Shown: piece by piece, positions 36,904-49,260 of the stretch
Position numbering within the stretch: the first letter of the stretch is position 1
Layout of the letters: every line of letters begins with the position of its first letter
Assembly (NCBI GenBank): GCA_030737875.1
Contig: CM060909.1
Location: 34,089,159 to 34,153,158, forward strand
Source: Allium sativum
Lineage: Eukaryota; Streptophyta; Magnoliopsida; Asparagales; Amaryllidaceae
Length of the DNA stretch: 64,000 bases
Direction: 5' to 3'
The notes under the pieces: generated by a model
Databases searched by the model: none
Told to the model about the DNA's origin: nothing
What the model saw: the letters and a program-made list of their open reading frames with translations, nothing else
Program-made: the position numbers and the translations under genes

Positions 36904-39886
36904 TGTAACACCCCACGTCCATTAATGTCACTCACAAAGGGAATGCATTAACTTCCATGGAGGTTTTAAGTGAATATAGAATAGAAAAATTACAACAAGA
37001 CAGATAATAAGTAGTACTTGGAAATCTAAAACTTTATTTTATTGCAGCGGAAATTAAACATGTTTGTTACATCATAAAACCATAAATCAGAGTCAAGTAC
37101 AATATCCATCTTGATAAAACAAAATACATAATCCTATTTCATAAATAGCCATTAAAGAAGATAACAAGCTGGACTTTACTTCAACGGTCCAAGCTTTCCA
37201 AAAGAGAGATAAAGCAATCCAATCAAACTCCGCTAGAGCTGGGCCCACTCTGAGGACCTGGAGGGGAAAAAGGATAGAAATAGAGGGGGTCAGACATAAA
37301 GTCTAGCGAGTATGATAATTCTAACAATACTATTATCAAAATAACTAGACTAAGGCATAAGCTAGAAAACAAGGAAATGTCTATGAACTATTGGGTATGG
37401 AAGAGCAGATAAAGATAACGTTAAAGGAACACCTAATACTAACGAATAATTACTACACTGCACCACACCAGTCACCCTAAAGGTTGATCCCACTTGCTTC
37501 ACTTAGAAATTATATAAATAGCTTCGTGTACCCCTAGCTGACTACATAGGTGCCGCCTGCCCCTATCTCTGCTAGGTGTACCCCACTACCCACTTTCGAT
37601 CGGCTCCCTACTCGTAGATACCCGTGCTGGCCCCACAGTGGGGTGTATCACTCCCTTAAAGTGGCAACCCGATACAACTTGAGGATGCACGGCTTATACC
37701 TACACGATGCAACAACGTCTTACCTACCAGCCCGGGTCCACACACGCATATGAAACCCGTTGGACTTGTGTTGCCACCGCTAACCCGTTTGGCCTCTTAT
37801 AGTCAAGCCCAGTATGCGTGTCCCGTCCTCGACTTGGGTCGAGCCCACAAAGATATGTTTGGGTTACTGGTTGAAATGGGCCCCCACAAGCTATCCACCT
37901 AAGCTTGTCCCCACTAGTATATCCCACTTAACCCTCTTCCTAGTCATGTTCATTCACATGTGTGTTTGGTTAAGTCTTACTAATCGTATTTCAAATGCCA
38001 CTAAAGGCACCCACTAGATTCCTCATGCCACCCAAGGCACCTTCTTAACCCCCATGTCCCACTTCACATGTTTATCTGGTTAAGTATTTCTTAATTCATT
38101 CAGGCCATAACCTCATAAAGACCTCTCACATTAGACTGGCATTTATGGCAGCTGGATTTGCCGGGCGGTTCCGGGCAGTCTTACACCATAAAAGAGTCTA
38201 ACCTCGTGTCTTTACAACTGTTATGCTTTAATTTGGGCCTAGGACCTCTCACATTGGACTGACATTTGTGACTACTGGATTTGCCGGGCAGGTCCGGGCA
38301 GTTTTACGTCACAAACGAGTCCAACCTCGTGTCCTAAGCATTGATTAACACTTATAATCTTTTACCCCAGTTTTAAATATATCCCTATTCAAATCATTAA
38401 TTAATTCCAATTTTAATGATGTCCATAATTGACTCAATTATGGCCATCCACTTACGGTATGCAAAATCATATCAATTGGACCCCAATTTCTTAATACTAA
38501 ATCCTTAATATTACCCCCCACCCCACGTTATACGTTCGCTTATTCAACGCAAAATATACGTTAGACTCGAATAGTCTAACTCATAGCACAAAGATAAATT
38601 ATCACAACATATAGACAAATAAAATAGATCTAATCATAATTGGGGTGAAACTTGCATAAAACTACACATGTCAAGGATCTAAAGGTGTCAACTTGTTTGG
38701 TTAAATGTCACAACTTATATAATATGATCATAATCCAAATTTATGTATAAACTTGCATATGTGGTTTATGCAACATAATGATGGTCTAAACTAGCATCTA
38801 ACCCATAGAACTCACACATGTTCTAGCCAAATTTTAGATCTAAATAGATGTCATAGGATATGTGAGATTATACATACTAATCAATCTAAACTTGCATAGG
38901 TACATGTGATTTATCATGTGAATCATCATAGCCCCAAACATATATATAATCAACATCATGATTTGGTCAAGCATAAGCTAACTATAACATATATAATAAC
39001 TTTATGACTTTGTAACATCGCAACTTAGCATAGAAACTTGCAACATATATAATATCATCATAGCATGATTTACAACATATAGGATATCATCATCACATAA
39101 CATAGGATTTATAACATACATGATAGCATAAGGTTTACAACAATATATATGACAATTCACATCATTTTCTTATGATCCATATCACATCTTAATCTAATTA
39201 GTTTTCTAATAATCCTGTTAAGATCATCATACTCACAATTAGAGAAGAAAGAGAGTCTTGATTTGCTTTAGAGTTGAGTAGAATTAGGGTTTTGATTAGC
39301 TTTCTTCCTTCTTAGTTGGCGGCGGCTACACTGAGTTCCATGGCGATGGTATGACGGTGGCTATTCTATTTTTCATGTGAATTTAGAGTGAGAGACTACC
39401 TAGGTATATATAGAGTTTAGGATTTATTTAGACCGTCAGATCAACTCAGAACTAGCCTGAACCGTTAAATTAGCCAACTCAGCCCTAAAGACACATCAGC
39501 AGCTCAAGATTGGGCTCAACCAAAACCTGGCCGACTGGACCAGGTCGACACCCAGGTCGACTGCGCAGTCGACCTGGTCCCTGGGGTGTTGACTGCCCAG
39601 TCGACTCCCCAGTCGACCTGGGTGCTAAGCGGGAAATTTCCCGCCTAGCCTGTTTGACTTCGAATTTGAAATTTAAATTTTCTGAAATCTGTTTTGAATT
39701 TTCTGAAACTTCCGATAGCCATATCTCCTTCATACGAAGTCCAAATCACGCAAACTCGGACTCTATTTCAACCGGAATTCCGAGACGAACAAAATGGCGC
39801 AACCTGTTTCCCACAATTCTCACGTCTGAGATTAGTTATTCTTTAATTTGTGAATATTAATATTAACAGAATTACGGGGTGTTACA
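36904..39886 (-). mobile_element. 5' LTR of the chromovirus
   Basis: 2,983 bp, same ends as the partner LTR. Reverse-strand TATA box TATATATA at 39405-39412, about 480 bp from the LTR start, is the likely promoter; the region just upstream of it holds the TCGACC palindromes (39537-39580). The next plus-strand bases TGATC are the target duplication. Confidence 0.95.
39537..39580. repeat. Nested palindrome in the chromovirus 5' LTR
   Basis: 13-bp arms GGACCAGGTCGAC (39537-39549) and GTCGACCTGGTCC (39568-39580) enclose a perfect 22-bp palindrome at 39554-39575 (AGGTCGACTGC and its complement). The 3' LTR copy at 31409-31452 has one base changed in the inner palindrome. More GTCGAC copies follow on the right. 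Placed just upstream of the TATA box. Confidence 0.9.
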
Positions 39887-40774
39887 TGATCCACCAGATA
39901 TACTCTATCAAACATTCTTCCATACAGGTTGTCCTAGGACTGGACAAACCGAACGCACTATTCTGTGAATAGGATATCCCTTGCATAACTCCGTCTTCAA
40001 TTTGTCTTCGATCTATTTGATTCGAAATGCTAACGCCCATACAGAGTGGTTCTCGGATAATAACCCAACCGGTCTCTCCGTATTGACGACGGAAAAATGG
40101 TCAAAACTTTGATAGTCTATGATTTAACTATCAAAAGAAAACTTGTGTGCAAACAAGATGTTATTTCCAAATGGAAATTTTATCGATCAATCAACATTCA
40201 ACATTTATCCCTATAAATTAATTTATCATTAATTTATTCATTTCCTTATTTCCCCTTTTCATATATTCTAAATTCTTATTTTCTATTATCAGAAAACATT
40301 TCTGATTCTTATTTGGAAAACATTTCCAAAACTCCTTCACTGATGTTTAAATAAACATCGCTATGCCAACACAAACCATTAAGCTCATTAACTAAATTTA
40401 CTGAACCTACCTTTACTATTAAACCTTAGACATTCCTTAGTTAAGAAGGAAGTCAATCAAGCTGGTGTATAATTACCTCTCAGACCTTAACTGAACAACG
40501 TTTTAACTTCGGAATAGACAAAGTTTATCTTTTAAACCTTTAACAAACTTCCTTACGTTACTCTCGGATTCTATTTACGTATCCACTTCTTTATTGAAAA
40601 CATTGATTATAACTGTAGTGTTATAATCCCTACTTTCGAAATATCTAACTTCAAATTATAACTTCTATTTCTTAATTTAACTAAATAACTAAATAGACCA
40701 TTTATTTATAAATAAATAAATCTTGATTAAAAACGGAAAGTGAATAGTACTTTCCCGAATTCGATATAAATCGA

Positions 40775-41275
40775 ATTTCAATGTATAACACTCTTTCGAA
40801 TAAATCTTTATTCGATAATTCCTTTCGAATAAACTAAATTCGATTAACTCCTCTCGAATAATAAATTCGATTAACTCACTTCAAGTAACTAATACTCGAT
40901 TATCTCCTCTCGAATAACTAAATTCGATTAACTCACTTCGAATAACTAATATTTGATATCTCCTCTGGAATAACTAAATTCGATTAACTCCTTCGAATAA
41001 ATTATATTCGATAATCTTTCTTTCGAATAAACTATATTCGATTAAATCCTTTAACTCTATTCGAATAAACTATATTCGATAACTCCTTTATCTCTATTCA
41101 ATTTACTAATACTCGACTAACTCTTAACTCGATTTACTCTATTTGAATAACTCTAGTTCGATTTAACTCTAATCGGTTAACTCAAATTGATTAATTCTAA
41201 CTGTTTAATCTAACTGATTAACTCTAACTGGTTAACTCTAACTGATTAACTCTAACTGGTTACCCCTATCCAATT
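40775..41275. repeat. TTCGAT minisatellite in LTR C
   Basis: About sixteen units of 25-35 bp built from CTCGAATAACTAAATTCGATTAA, grading at the right into 12-bp TAACTCTAACTGAT units. CGAAT and ATTCG alternate, so neighbouring half-units can pair. Confidence 0.8.
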
Positions 41276-41569
41276 TACTCTTCGTCCATATTCAGTTTCA
41301 AATATCGATGTTGAAATCGATTCTTACTTCTGTATATAAGTCCCGACATATATTTTCTATTTATCCAATGATAAATATTTTATTTAATTTATAAAACCTC
41401 ATTTATAAATTAATCTTCTTACTTTATCTCTTAAAACAGATTTCTCTTAAATATTCACTTTGAATTCATATTCTGTTATACCCGTGTGCGAAGCACGAGT
41501 CTAAACCTTTCAAATATAAAATTCTCTTTTATATTATTCTATTCATTTTCAAGTATTTCCTTTTATAAT

Positions 41570-41815
41570 CTATTTATTTACCAAATAAATTCCTTTTGAT
41601 AATTCCATTTATTTTATAAAATATTTCCTTTTCTATTTTATTTATTTGACAAATAAATGTTCCTTTCCTATTGGTTTCACAAATAATTTCCTTTTATATT
41701 TGTTTCATAAATATTTTGCTTTTCAATTCTATTTGTAAATGTTTTTACAAATATTCCCTTTACAAATTCCATTTGTAAATGTTTTACAAATAATTCCTTT
41801 TCTATATAAAATCTA
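41570..41815. repeat. Hairpin array in LTR C
   Basis: Successive short inverted repeats separated by TTCCTTTT-type spacers: TTTATTTACCAAATAAA, ATTTATTTGACAAATAAAT, ATTTGTAAATGTTTTTACAAAT-like pairs. Similar in design to the arrays of LTR A, though the stem sequences differ. Confidence 0.7.
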
Positions 41816-44197
41816 TTGATTTTATGTAAATAATTCATTTTCAAAATATACCTTGAAAATTCCCTTTTCTATATTCCAGTATTTCTTACGGTATTTAAAA
41901 TACCGAATAACAATGATCAATATCATTTTAACACATATCATCAACAATAGATATATCACATCATATATCATCATATATGATAAACAATAAAATAAATGTT
42001 GAGGAATCCAGTTGGATTCCTCCGACCTGTTTCCCTGCATCCACAGATGTTAAGCAATATAATTAACATTGATTTCATTTAATATGAAATATTCTGCTAA
42101 ACAGAATCAATATTTGATTAATGATTTATATATATATCGTTATCTATACTTTCAACCAACTGACTAGCAGTTCATCCAAATAGTCAACACACATCAATCA
42201 ACCAATATTTATCGGTTCTAAAAATACGTTATAAAAATATAAACTGTTCAGAGTTAGTGAGATTTACTCATTTTGGCAGTTTATTGTTAAAGAACGATAA
42301 AATGTCGTTTGATTTGAATCAAACAAATTATTTCGCCATAAATTCAAACGAGCTCCAATCCGCTCCCAGTCAGTTCTATGTGTTGCTCCCGTCCATACGA
42401 TCCTAACGGATCCAACGGTTCGAAATTCTGATTCAGTATGTACAAGTTATGGTATTTAGAAGTTAATACATTTATTTAAAATATAACTTAGAATTTTAAA
42501 TTTCCTTTTGGGCCTCACCCTCACAACCATGGCCCACCAACCATTGAAGCCCATGCCCAACGCCCTTCTTCCCCAAAACAATAAATCACGCTGCTCTAGA
42601 TAACCACCATTTCGAAATTCTTTGCATCATCGATTCTCCTCCAACACTCAATTAGTCTCGAAACCAACTCCATTAATGAACTCCCCATTCAGAACCGCAC
42701 CCGATCGTACCAGTTTCATCCATCTCATTCCTCTTCCTGTTGCAACCTCGAGTGGGTACAACAGGGATCGGTCGACACTTATTGGGTTCGAATTCATCAA
42801 CACTTGGGCTACAGCTGCGAAAACACTCATAGATCCCCAAGCTAACCTCCACTTCCACCAACAATCACCACAGAAGCCACAACCGCAAACCCTAGAAATC
42901 GCTGAACAATCCCAGCGGACCCAAACTTTGATCAAAGATTCCCAAAACCAGTACTAACGCGAAGCCCTTCTCACCATGAATCCATCTATATATTTTTCTG
43001 AATTTATAGACTTTGTTTTTTATTTCTATGATTTTCTAAAGGCCACGTTTTTGGGTTGAGAATGAAATCGTGGCTGCTGTTTTGAGGAGAGAAATAAAAG
43101 GGCTAAGAAGAGGAAGATGTGGCCTTGTTTAGGTTCACTAAAGTTAGGATACTTTGTTTTTTTATATATATATTCATTATATAGTTGATCGTTGCTTGTA
43201 CTTGTCTTCTAAAAATTCCTATGATCATGCATGATCTCTAAAAATCATGAAAATGGTCATGCAGCTACAGTTCGACATTACGGCCCCAAAGAAACTGGTT
43301 TCGTCGAATTCCGACTCCGTTTGCTCACACATTGTATTTTAACTGTCAAAATACTGACTGTTTTTCACATTAAAAATCCGTATGGCCACATACTGACTTC
43401 AAAAATCACAGAAATTGAAATCTAATAATAATTTAATATTGCAGATCCAATAAAATTAGTTTCGTCGAAAACAAAGTTCGTTTGCAAAACTGGCTATTTT
43501 TAAAGCTCTAAATAACCCATTTAAATATATAAATATATTTAAAAATAATTAAGTTTAATATTTAAAAATAAATATTATCATATATATATTCATAATAGAA
43601 TATCATACAGCTCCACTGGGATTTACAACACGATATTTCAAAGTTCTCAATTATATCAACATTCGATTTATATATAAAATCCTTTTATGATATTAATATA
43701 TATTTATAAATTTCAAAGGAATTCCATAGCGACTTTTCTAAAATTTGATTTGGACATAAATCAAAATCTACATAATGAAATCCCGATTTTTCTCTTCCAT
43801 TAGAAAAATATACTTCACCAGCTCCGAACGTTTCTTGTTTCACAGAAATTCGATTTAAAACAGATTCTGTATATTCAATTGAAGTTCAAATCGCCAAATA
43901 GCGAACTGTCGCGCCATTTGGAGCTCGATTTTAATTAAAATATAATTATACGTTCAAAATGTCATTCAAATAATATATTCGTCATTCTAATTCAATTCTA
44001 AGCTGAATTAAATACTTTGAATTGTCCAGTTCACATTATTTTGTCAATTCACTATTTCTGATTATTTCAGAAATTAAATATATTCTTCTATTATATATTT
44101 TAATTAAATATTCAATATAATTTAATTAAACAACCAAAATCACTATTTAAATAATTAAATAAATTAATTATTATCCGTATAAATACCGGTCGTTACA

Positions 44198-45229
44198 TAT
44201 ACCACACTCAATAATGGAGCAAGAAATATTTATGTGGAAGCTATAAAATTTCCTGTCTTTAAACATATAAGAATAGCCCCTACAGTGAATTGATAATTGA
44301 TGAACCTAAATATGCATACAAGAACCAGCCATAAAAACAATCCTCATAAGGCCATGTTATCATAAATTAAACTTCAGCAAAACATAAAATACAACGTAAG
44401 ACGGGTCCATAAAATCAATCTATAACCTTGAATCATGCGACCAATTATACATCAAAATCTAAAAGCTTACAATTAAAAATATATATATAAAATATGGCAA
44501 TTACATTGAATTGTTGGCAACTTTAAGTGTGCTCCTCTTCTTTCATTCCAGTTGGATTCCTCTTTTCACAGTAAGAAAAAAGTATAATTCGTTAGTCATA
44601 TACAACAGTAACATACTAACTGTTGTAAGTTATTGATTAAGATTCTGGAAAAACTTTCGACATTCCCCACCTTTTTTCAAAACTTCACCTATAAACCAAT
44701 ATCTTCAGCATCACCATAGAAAGTAGTACATATATGAAAGTAGCTTACGGTTTTGAACTTTCACTTAGTGTAAATAATTCAAAGTTTGTCAAAGTGCTAT
44801 GGTGAACGTGTCTTGAACGAGGGACATTTTCATGACTTACCGGAGTCATCACACATACTAATTTCATAGCAAAGTGCAAATCTTTGTTCCTACGCGTTAA
44901 TGGCCTTGCGTAATATCTTGATTTCATGAATGTTATAGAGACGGTCCAATCTCATCGAAAGCGACCTAACTTTCTTATTCATATAGGCGGGTTCTAACTA
45001 AAGTGATTCTTCGAGTCACTCCTCCCTATAATTGAACCCATTAAGAATTTACATCATCCTCTTCTTGTGGAATTTATACACTAGAGATTTTTCTTTTACA
45101 ATGGGATCTTATTATTGTACTCTAATGTATCACCAATTTCATACTTCAACTTGTTTTTTTTATCCTTTGAATTTGTCTGTTTTTCAAAACATAAGTAGGG
45201 TTCCTATTGAAGAATGAATTCACATAGAC
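44198..45229 (-). other. Unassigned DNA and likely 3' part of a copia remnant
   Basis: 44203-44500 shows nothing recognisable beyond being the continuation of the sequence split by LTR C. 44500-45229 lies directly 3' of the degenerate copia RNase H frame and contains stretches such as AACGTGTCTTGAACGAGGGAC that I take for the 3' UTR or LTR of that element; no LTR boundary could be fixed. No credible ORF. Confidence 0.35.
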
Positions 45230-46267
45230 CTTAATCCCTTTCCCATTGATGTTTTCGCAATCATCTCTCTAGCCAGTCCTTTCGTCAAAGGATATGCTAA
45301 ATTATTCTTTGGTTCAATATAGTCGACTGTAATTACTCCTTGTTTGAGTAATCCTCTAATAAATTGATGTCAAAGGCTAAGATGTCTTTGTTTACCATTG
45401 TAAGTCTTTTGTGCCACTTTGTACAAAGTATCTTGACTATCACAATGTACTTTAATAGCTGGAGTAGGTTTCATCCAAATCGGAATATCTATCAATAACT
45501 CTCTTAGCCATTCAGCCTCTTTACATGCATCTGCAAGTGCTACAAATTCTGCCAACATAGTTGAGTCAGAGATGCATGTTCTTTTATTAGAACTCCATGA
45601 TATGGCAGCCCCACCTATTGTGAATATCCATCCTGAAGTGGACTAAGAGTTAGATTCTATGTTGTTCCAACTTGCATCGCTGTAACCTTCAAGTACTGAT
45701 GGTTCTCCCTTGAAAACCAAACCATGATTCATAGTCCATTTCAGATATCTTAGAACTCTTGGTACTGCATTCCAATGTTCTCTTCCTGGATTACTAGTGA
45801 ATCGACACAAGATTCCTATAGCATATGCTATATCTGTTCTAGTGTAGTGCATGGCATACATAAGACTATCAATCACAGTGGCATATTTCAACTGATCGCA
45901 ACATCTACGAGTATTTTTCATTAATTTGACACTAGGATCGATGGGTGTTTTTGCAAGAGGGAGATCTGGGTGATTGCATTTCTCAAGAATACTTTCAATA
46001 TAATGAGATTGTGTTAATAAGATTGATCCTTCTTTTCTCACTATTTTGATTCCTAAGATTACATTTGCTTCTCCCAAATCTTTCATATCAAAATTAGATT
46101 CTAGAAACTTCTTGGTTTCTATTATACTTTCTATATTTGAACCAAATATTAGCATATCATCCACATACAAACAGACAATTACATATATTCCATCTTTGCA
46201 TGTGGAATATATACATTTGTCTGCTTCATTCACTTTGAACCCTTTTGACAACATGACTTTGTGTTAA
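45230..46267 (-). pseudogene. Copia RT/RNase H remnant
   Basis: 203 aa from 46254 carry KDGIYVIVCLYVDDMLIFG (RT catalytic YVDD), KDLGEANVILGIKI, TQSHYIESILEK and an RNase H start VLEGYSDASW. After a stop at 45643 the frame continues with [22 protein letters not shown] (45558-45370) and then YIEPKNNLAYPLTKGL near 45280. Gag, protease, integrase and the first half of RT are missing, as is any 5' LTR. Several changes at conserved positions (for example DSLMYAMHYTRTDIAYAI) show age. Unrelated in detail to the copia at 53883. Confidence 0.88.
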
Positions 46268-47514
46268 CATAAATATTTCTATTCCAACACATCATGTAAC
46301 CAACTTATGAAACCTTTCACTGAATGATAATATCATAAATTGCTCATTAGTGTAGTTTAATTTTTATTGCATAGGATAATTCTTATGTTAGATTCAATCT
46401 ATGCAAATTTTGTATTATATAAAAGTCGGTTCCCCTGGACACCGTAATAATATTTCATTTCATCCCACATATATAATTTTCAATGTTATCACTCCATAAA
46501 TAAATTCACATAACTCAATACAATATTAAAAATAATACTTTGTAGTAAACAAAAGAATAAAATCTTTAGCCAATCCAACTTCACACGATTTATTTATAAT
46601 TTCTAATCATTAAAATTCAAAGAAAAGTAAAGTAGACATGCTGCCAACATGCGTTTAAGAACTAATAGATTATGCGGTAGCATCCTTACCAATATTTGTG
46701 TTTCTTTGAACATAAAAAAAACCATGAATTGTTCCCTTTAGTTAATCACAACAGTAAGCTAGATCGTAAACCAAACAAATATCAATTAAGACAGTGAAAA
46801 GATGTGGAAGGAAACATAGGTAATATTATCAAAATAAGAGTTCAAAATGGTTGATTTGGAAGGAAAAAAGGCAGGTAACAAACTTACAAACATGGAAGTA
46901 AAGGACAACTGCATTCTAATAATCCAAAGATGTCAATAGGACTTTGGACTCGTCGGCAAATCCAATTCTTTTTGACATGGACAAATTCATACTGATGATG
47001 GTAGCAAAAAAAAGATTATGTAACAAAATTCAATATTTGATTTCATTGTCCATGATGTTGATTTGATATTGTAAGATGGAAGAAGCAATAATTATTTACA
47101 GAAATTTAAAAATAAATTGTACTTACATAGTGAATGAAGTCGATCTATGAATGAAGCTGTTTAGCATGGATTAGTTATTATTTTGTACAAAAGGGCATTA
47201 GAAACGAGATGAAACTGCATTTATCATTTAATCGAACGATTATTAGGAATTCATTTGTACCAACTAATCAAGAGTGAACGGAACATTAATAAAGATTTGA
47301 TTTGTGAACCAAACTAACCCGTCCGATGTTGCTTAATGCAAGTTGTTGATGTGTGCTCCTAAGGCATGCATGATGCAGCGTTTGTGCAATCTATCATCAG
47401 TATCAGTTGGGTTTTCTCAAAACTGTAGATGTATTGAATTGCTCGTGAAGTACTCAATGAACTGCCAAAGCTTGTTTGCTTTTTGGGATAAGACTGATGT
47501 GGACTTGTGTATTA
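46268..47514. other. No gene recognised
   Basis: AT-rich DNA without an ORF of note. At 46413 TATTATATAAAAGTCGGTTC recalls the 5' end of some plant Helitrons but lacks the leading TC and has no matching 3' end. The 70-aa plus-strand ORF at 47343 has no domain; this stretch would be 3' UTR if the candidate exon at 47515 is real. Confidence 0.4.
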
Positions 47515-47684
47515 TCATTTTTTCCTTATGTGATGGCTCAGATCTATGTTGGTAGATGTGCTTAAAGCCTTATCCGACTCAGAAGTGGGGATCTGATTCA
47601 AGTTGAGGCTGGCAGTGCCCTGACGTCCAGTTCTGAGCAGATGATTAAATTCTATTTGTGGCTGTTGGAAATCTGTGGTGCCTA
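47515..47684 (-). pseudogene. Candidate terminal exon of an unrecognised gene
   Basis: Reverse strand: a pyrimidine-rich stretch and AG (TTTGAAGTAG) precede an open frame reading GTTDFQQPQIEFNHLL and later SLNLNQIPTSESDK, ending in TGA at 47515. Its amino-acid composition is protein-like, unlike the surrounding AT-rich chance ORFs. I do not recognise the family. Further exon-like pieces with AG/GT borders on the same strand lie at 48244-48286, 50082-50142, 51584-51635, 51847-51884, 52919-52948 and about 53110-53160. Either a disrupted host gene or captured gene pieces. Confidence 0.3.
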
Positions 47685-47835
47685 CTTCAAAATTGAAAGG
47701 GAAAAAGGAAGAAATAAAAAGGAAAAAAGGTCCTATTATGTATATATTTATATGTAAATACTGATATTGCGTTGTAGGCTGCGTTTGAGAATGTATATAG
47801 TTAGAGATATATTTATGTCCCCTGCTTTGTGTCAA

Positions 47836-49174
47836 ATATAAAGCAAGAGAGAAATCTATTATCCACGTTTTTGTTTAGTTTATCCACCCTATAATATAGG
47901 AATACATAACTTTTGAAGTTATTATAAAATTATTTACTTCATCCACCGATTACTTAATACTAGTTTTTCTTTCTGATTTTAATGTTCTACTTCTTCCATT
48001 TTTAATTCACCTATTAGATTAAAACATAAACTTTGATGTCATTTTGCTTTCATCGCTGAACCTATAAACATTACTAAATTAAAATTTTAGCTATAGACTA
48101 AGGATCATCAATGTAAATAATCAAATATTTATAGTTTCAGTACCAATATGTGGTACAACTAATTGTAGATGCATAATGTAGCAATGGAATTCAATTTGTA
48201 TTAATAGATTCAGAACAATGAAAAGTGTTTTAAACAAAATTACATTTGAACATGTAGCAAGATTCATTATATCATAGCAGTTGATCCTAGAAAAAGGGCA
48301 AACCACATTCAGAAATTTGGATACATCTTCCATGGTTTTTACACACAAGTATATTAAGTACAAACAACTCACATGTAAAAGTACAATCCTATTCTTTTTT
48401 TTTCATATCTCTTTTTTTTTTGGTACCGAACAGTTGTGAATACAAAAATAACAATTCTCAGTCTTTGGGAACGGATATGTGTTTAAGGACATGAAAGTAT
48501 GATCAACTATATTAGTATGTATATATTTACTTAATCGACTCATGAAAGAAGAAAACATGATTCATGAACTTAATATTTCTAGATTATGAGCTATAGCCTA
48601 CAGGTATTTAAGATTCATGTTTGTTCTTAGATTAAATTAAAATTGAGAAATAGAAGGAATGAAAAAAAACGTACATCACCAAGAAGAGCTTTCGCAGGAA
48701 GAATAATCAAAGAAGAAGCATTAAATCTTTATGTTAATCCACGTGTGGATTAATTACAAAATAGTTGTGGATCAACTTATCAAAACAAAATGGTGGATTA
48801 ACTGATGGAATACATGAATGAAAATAAAATTTACCTATTAATATTGATAGGTATCTAACTTCTACGCAGGTTTTTTATCATCTATATATATTTGTCTCAC
48901 TTTGTGTGTGTGTGCGCGCATGTGTATACCTATACGCGTATGCATAAATTATGTATATGGATATTACTTAAAGCTTTATTTGAAACTATGAATAAATATT
49001 TACCTCGTAGTTAGTTAGAGCTATGAAGATGTTTCCAAAATACATATTCACGTAGTTGCAAATACAATAATTAATTACTGTTATATATTTTTAAATAAAG
49101 CTTTTGTAATCCAACTTATATTTACTTATTGATGTGACAATACATGTATATTCATCATTTGCATATAAATATTG

Positions 49175-49260
<86 letters not shown>

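Larger units (their letters stand above)
28776..39886 (-). mobile_element. Ty3/gypsy chromovirus, Tekay/Del type, full length but inactive
   Basis: 11,111 bp flanked by perfect 5-bp target duplications TGATC (28771-28775, 39887-39891). LTRs at 28776-31758 and 36904-39886 are both 2,983 bp and about 97-98% alike in the stretches I compared. Order on the minus strand: LTR, primer site, gag, protease, RT, RNase H, integrase, chromodomain-like tail, polypurine tract, LTR. The long LTRs and the [12 protein letters not shown] and ATWETE motifs point to the Tekay (Del) lineage. Coding is broken by three stops and two frameshifts. Confidence 0.95.
27623..44197 (-). mobile_element. Solo LTR (family C) with nested chromovirus
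   Basis: Plus-strand ends TGTAGCATCCTG and GGTCGTTACA; flanking 5-mers TATAC at 27618-27622 and 44198-44202 are identical, so this is a complete insertion. Removing the nested element and its target duplication leaves about 5,459 bp, one LTR without internal region: a solo LTR formed by LTR-LTR recombination. It shares GGGCACCCAAGAGTTTAGGG with LTR D. The outer right part (39892-44197) holds TTCGAT-rich minisatellites and hairpin arrays. ORFs at 42622-42957 lie in the LTR leader region and show no domain. Confidence 0.85.

Noticed and set aside
42622..42957. 111-aa plus ORF and 95-aa minus ORF
   Set aside because: Opposite-strand overlap in LTR C leader region, no recognisable family; GC bias of the leader keeps frames open.
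46405..46440. Possible Helitron 5' end (TATTATATAAAAGTCGG)
   Set aside because: The leading TC is absent and no plus-strand hairpin plus CTRR end follows.
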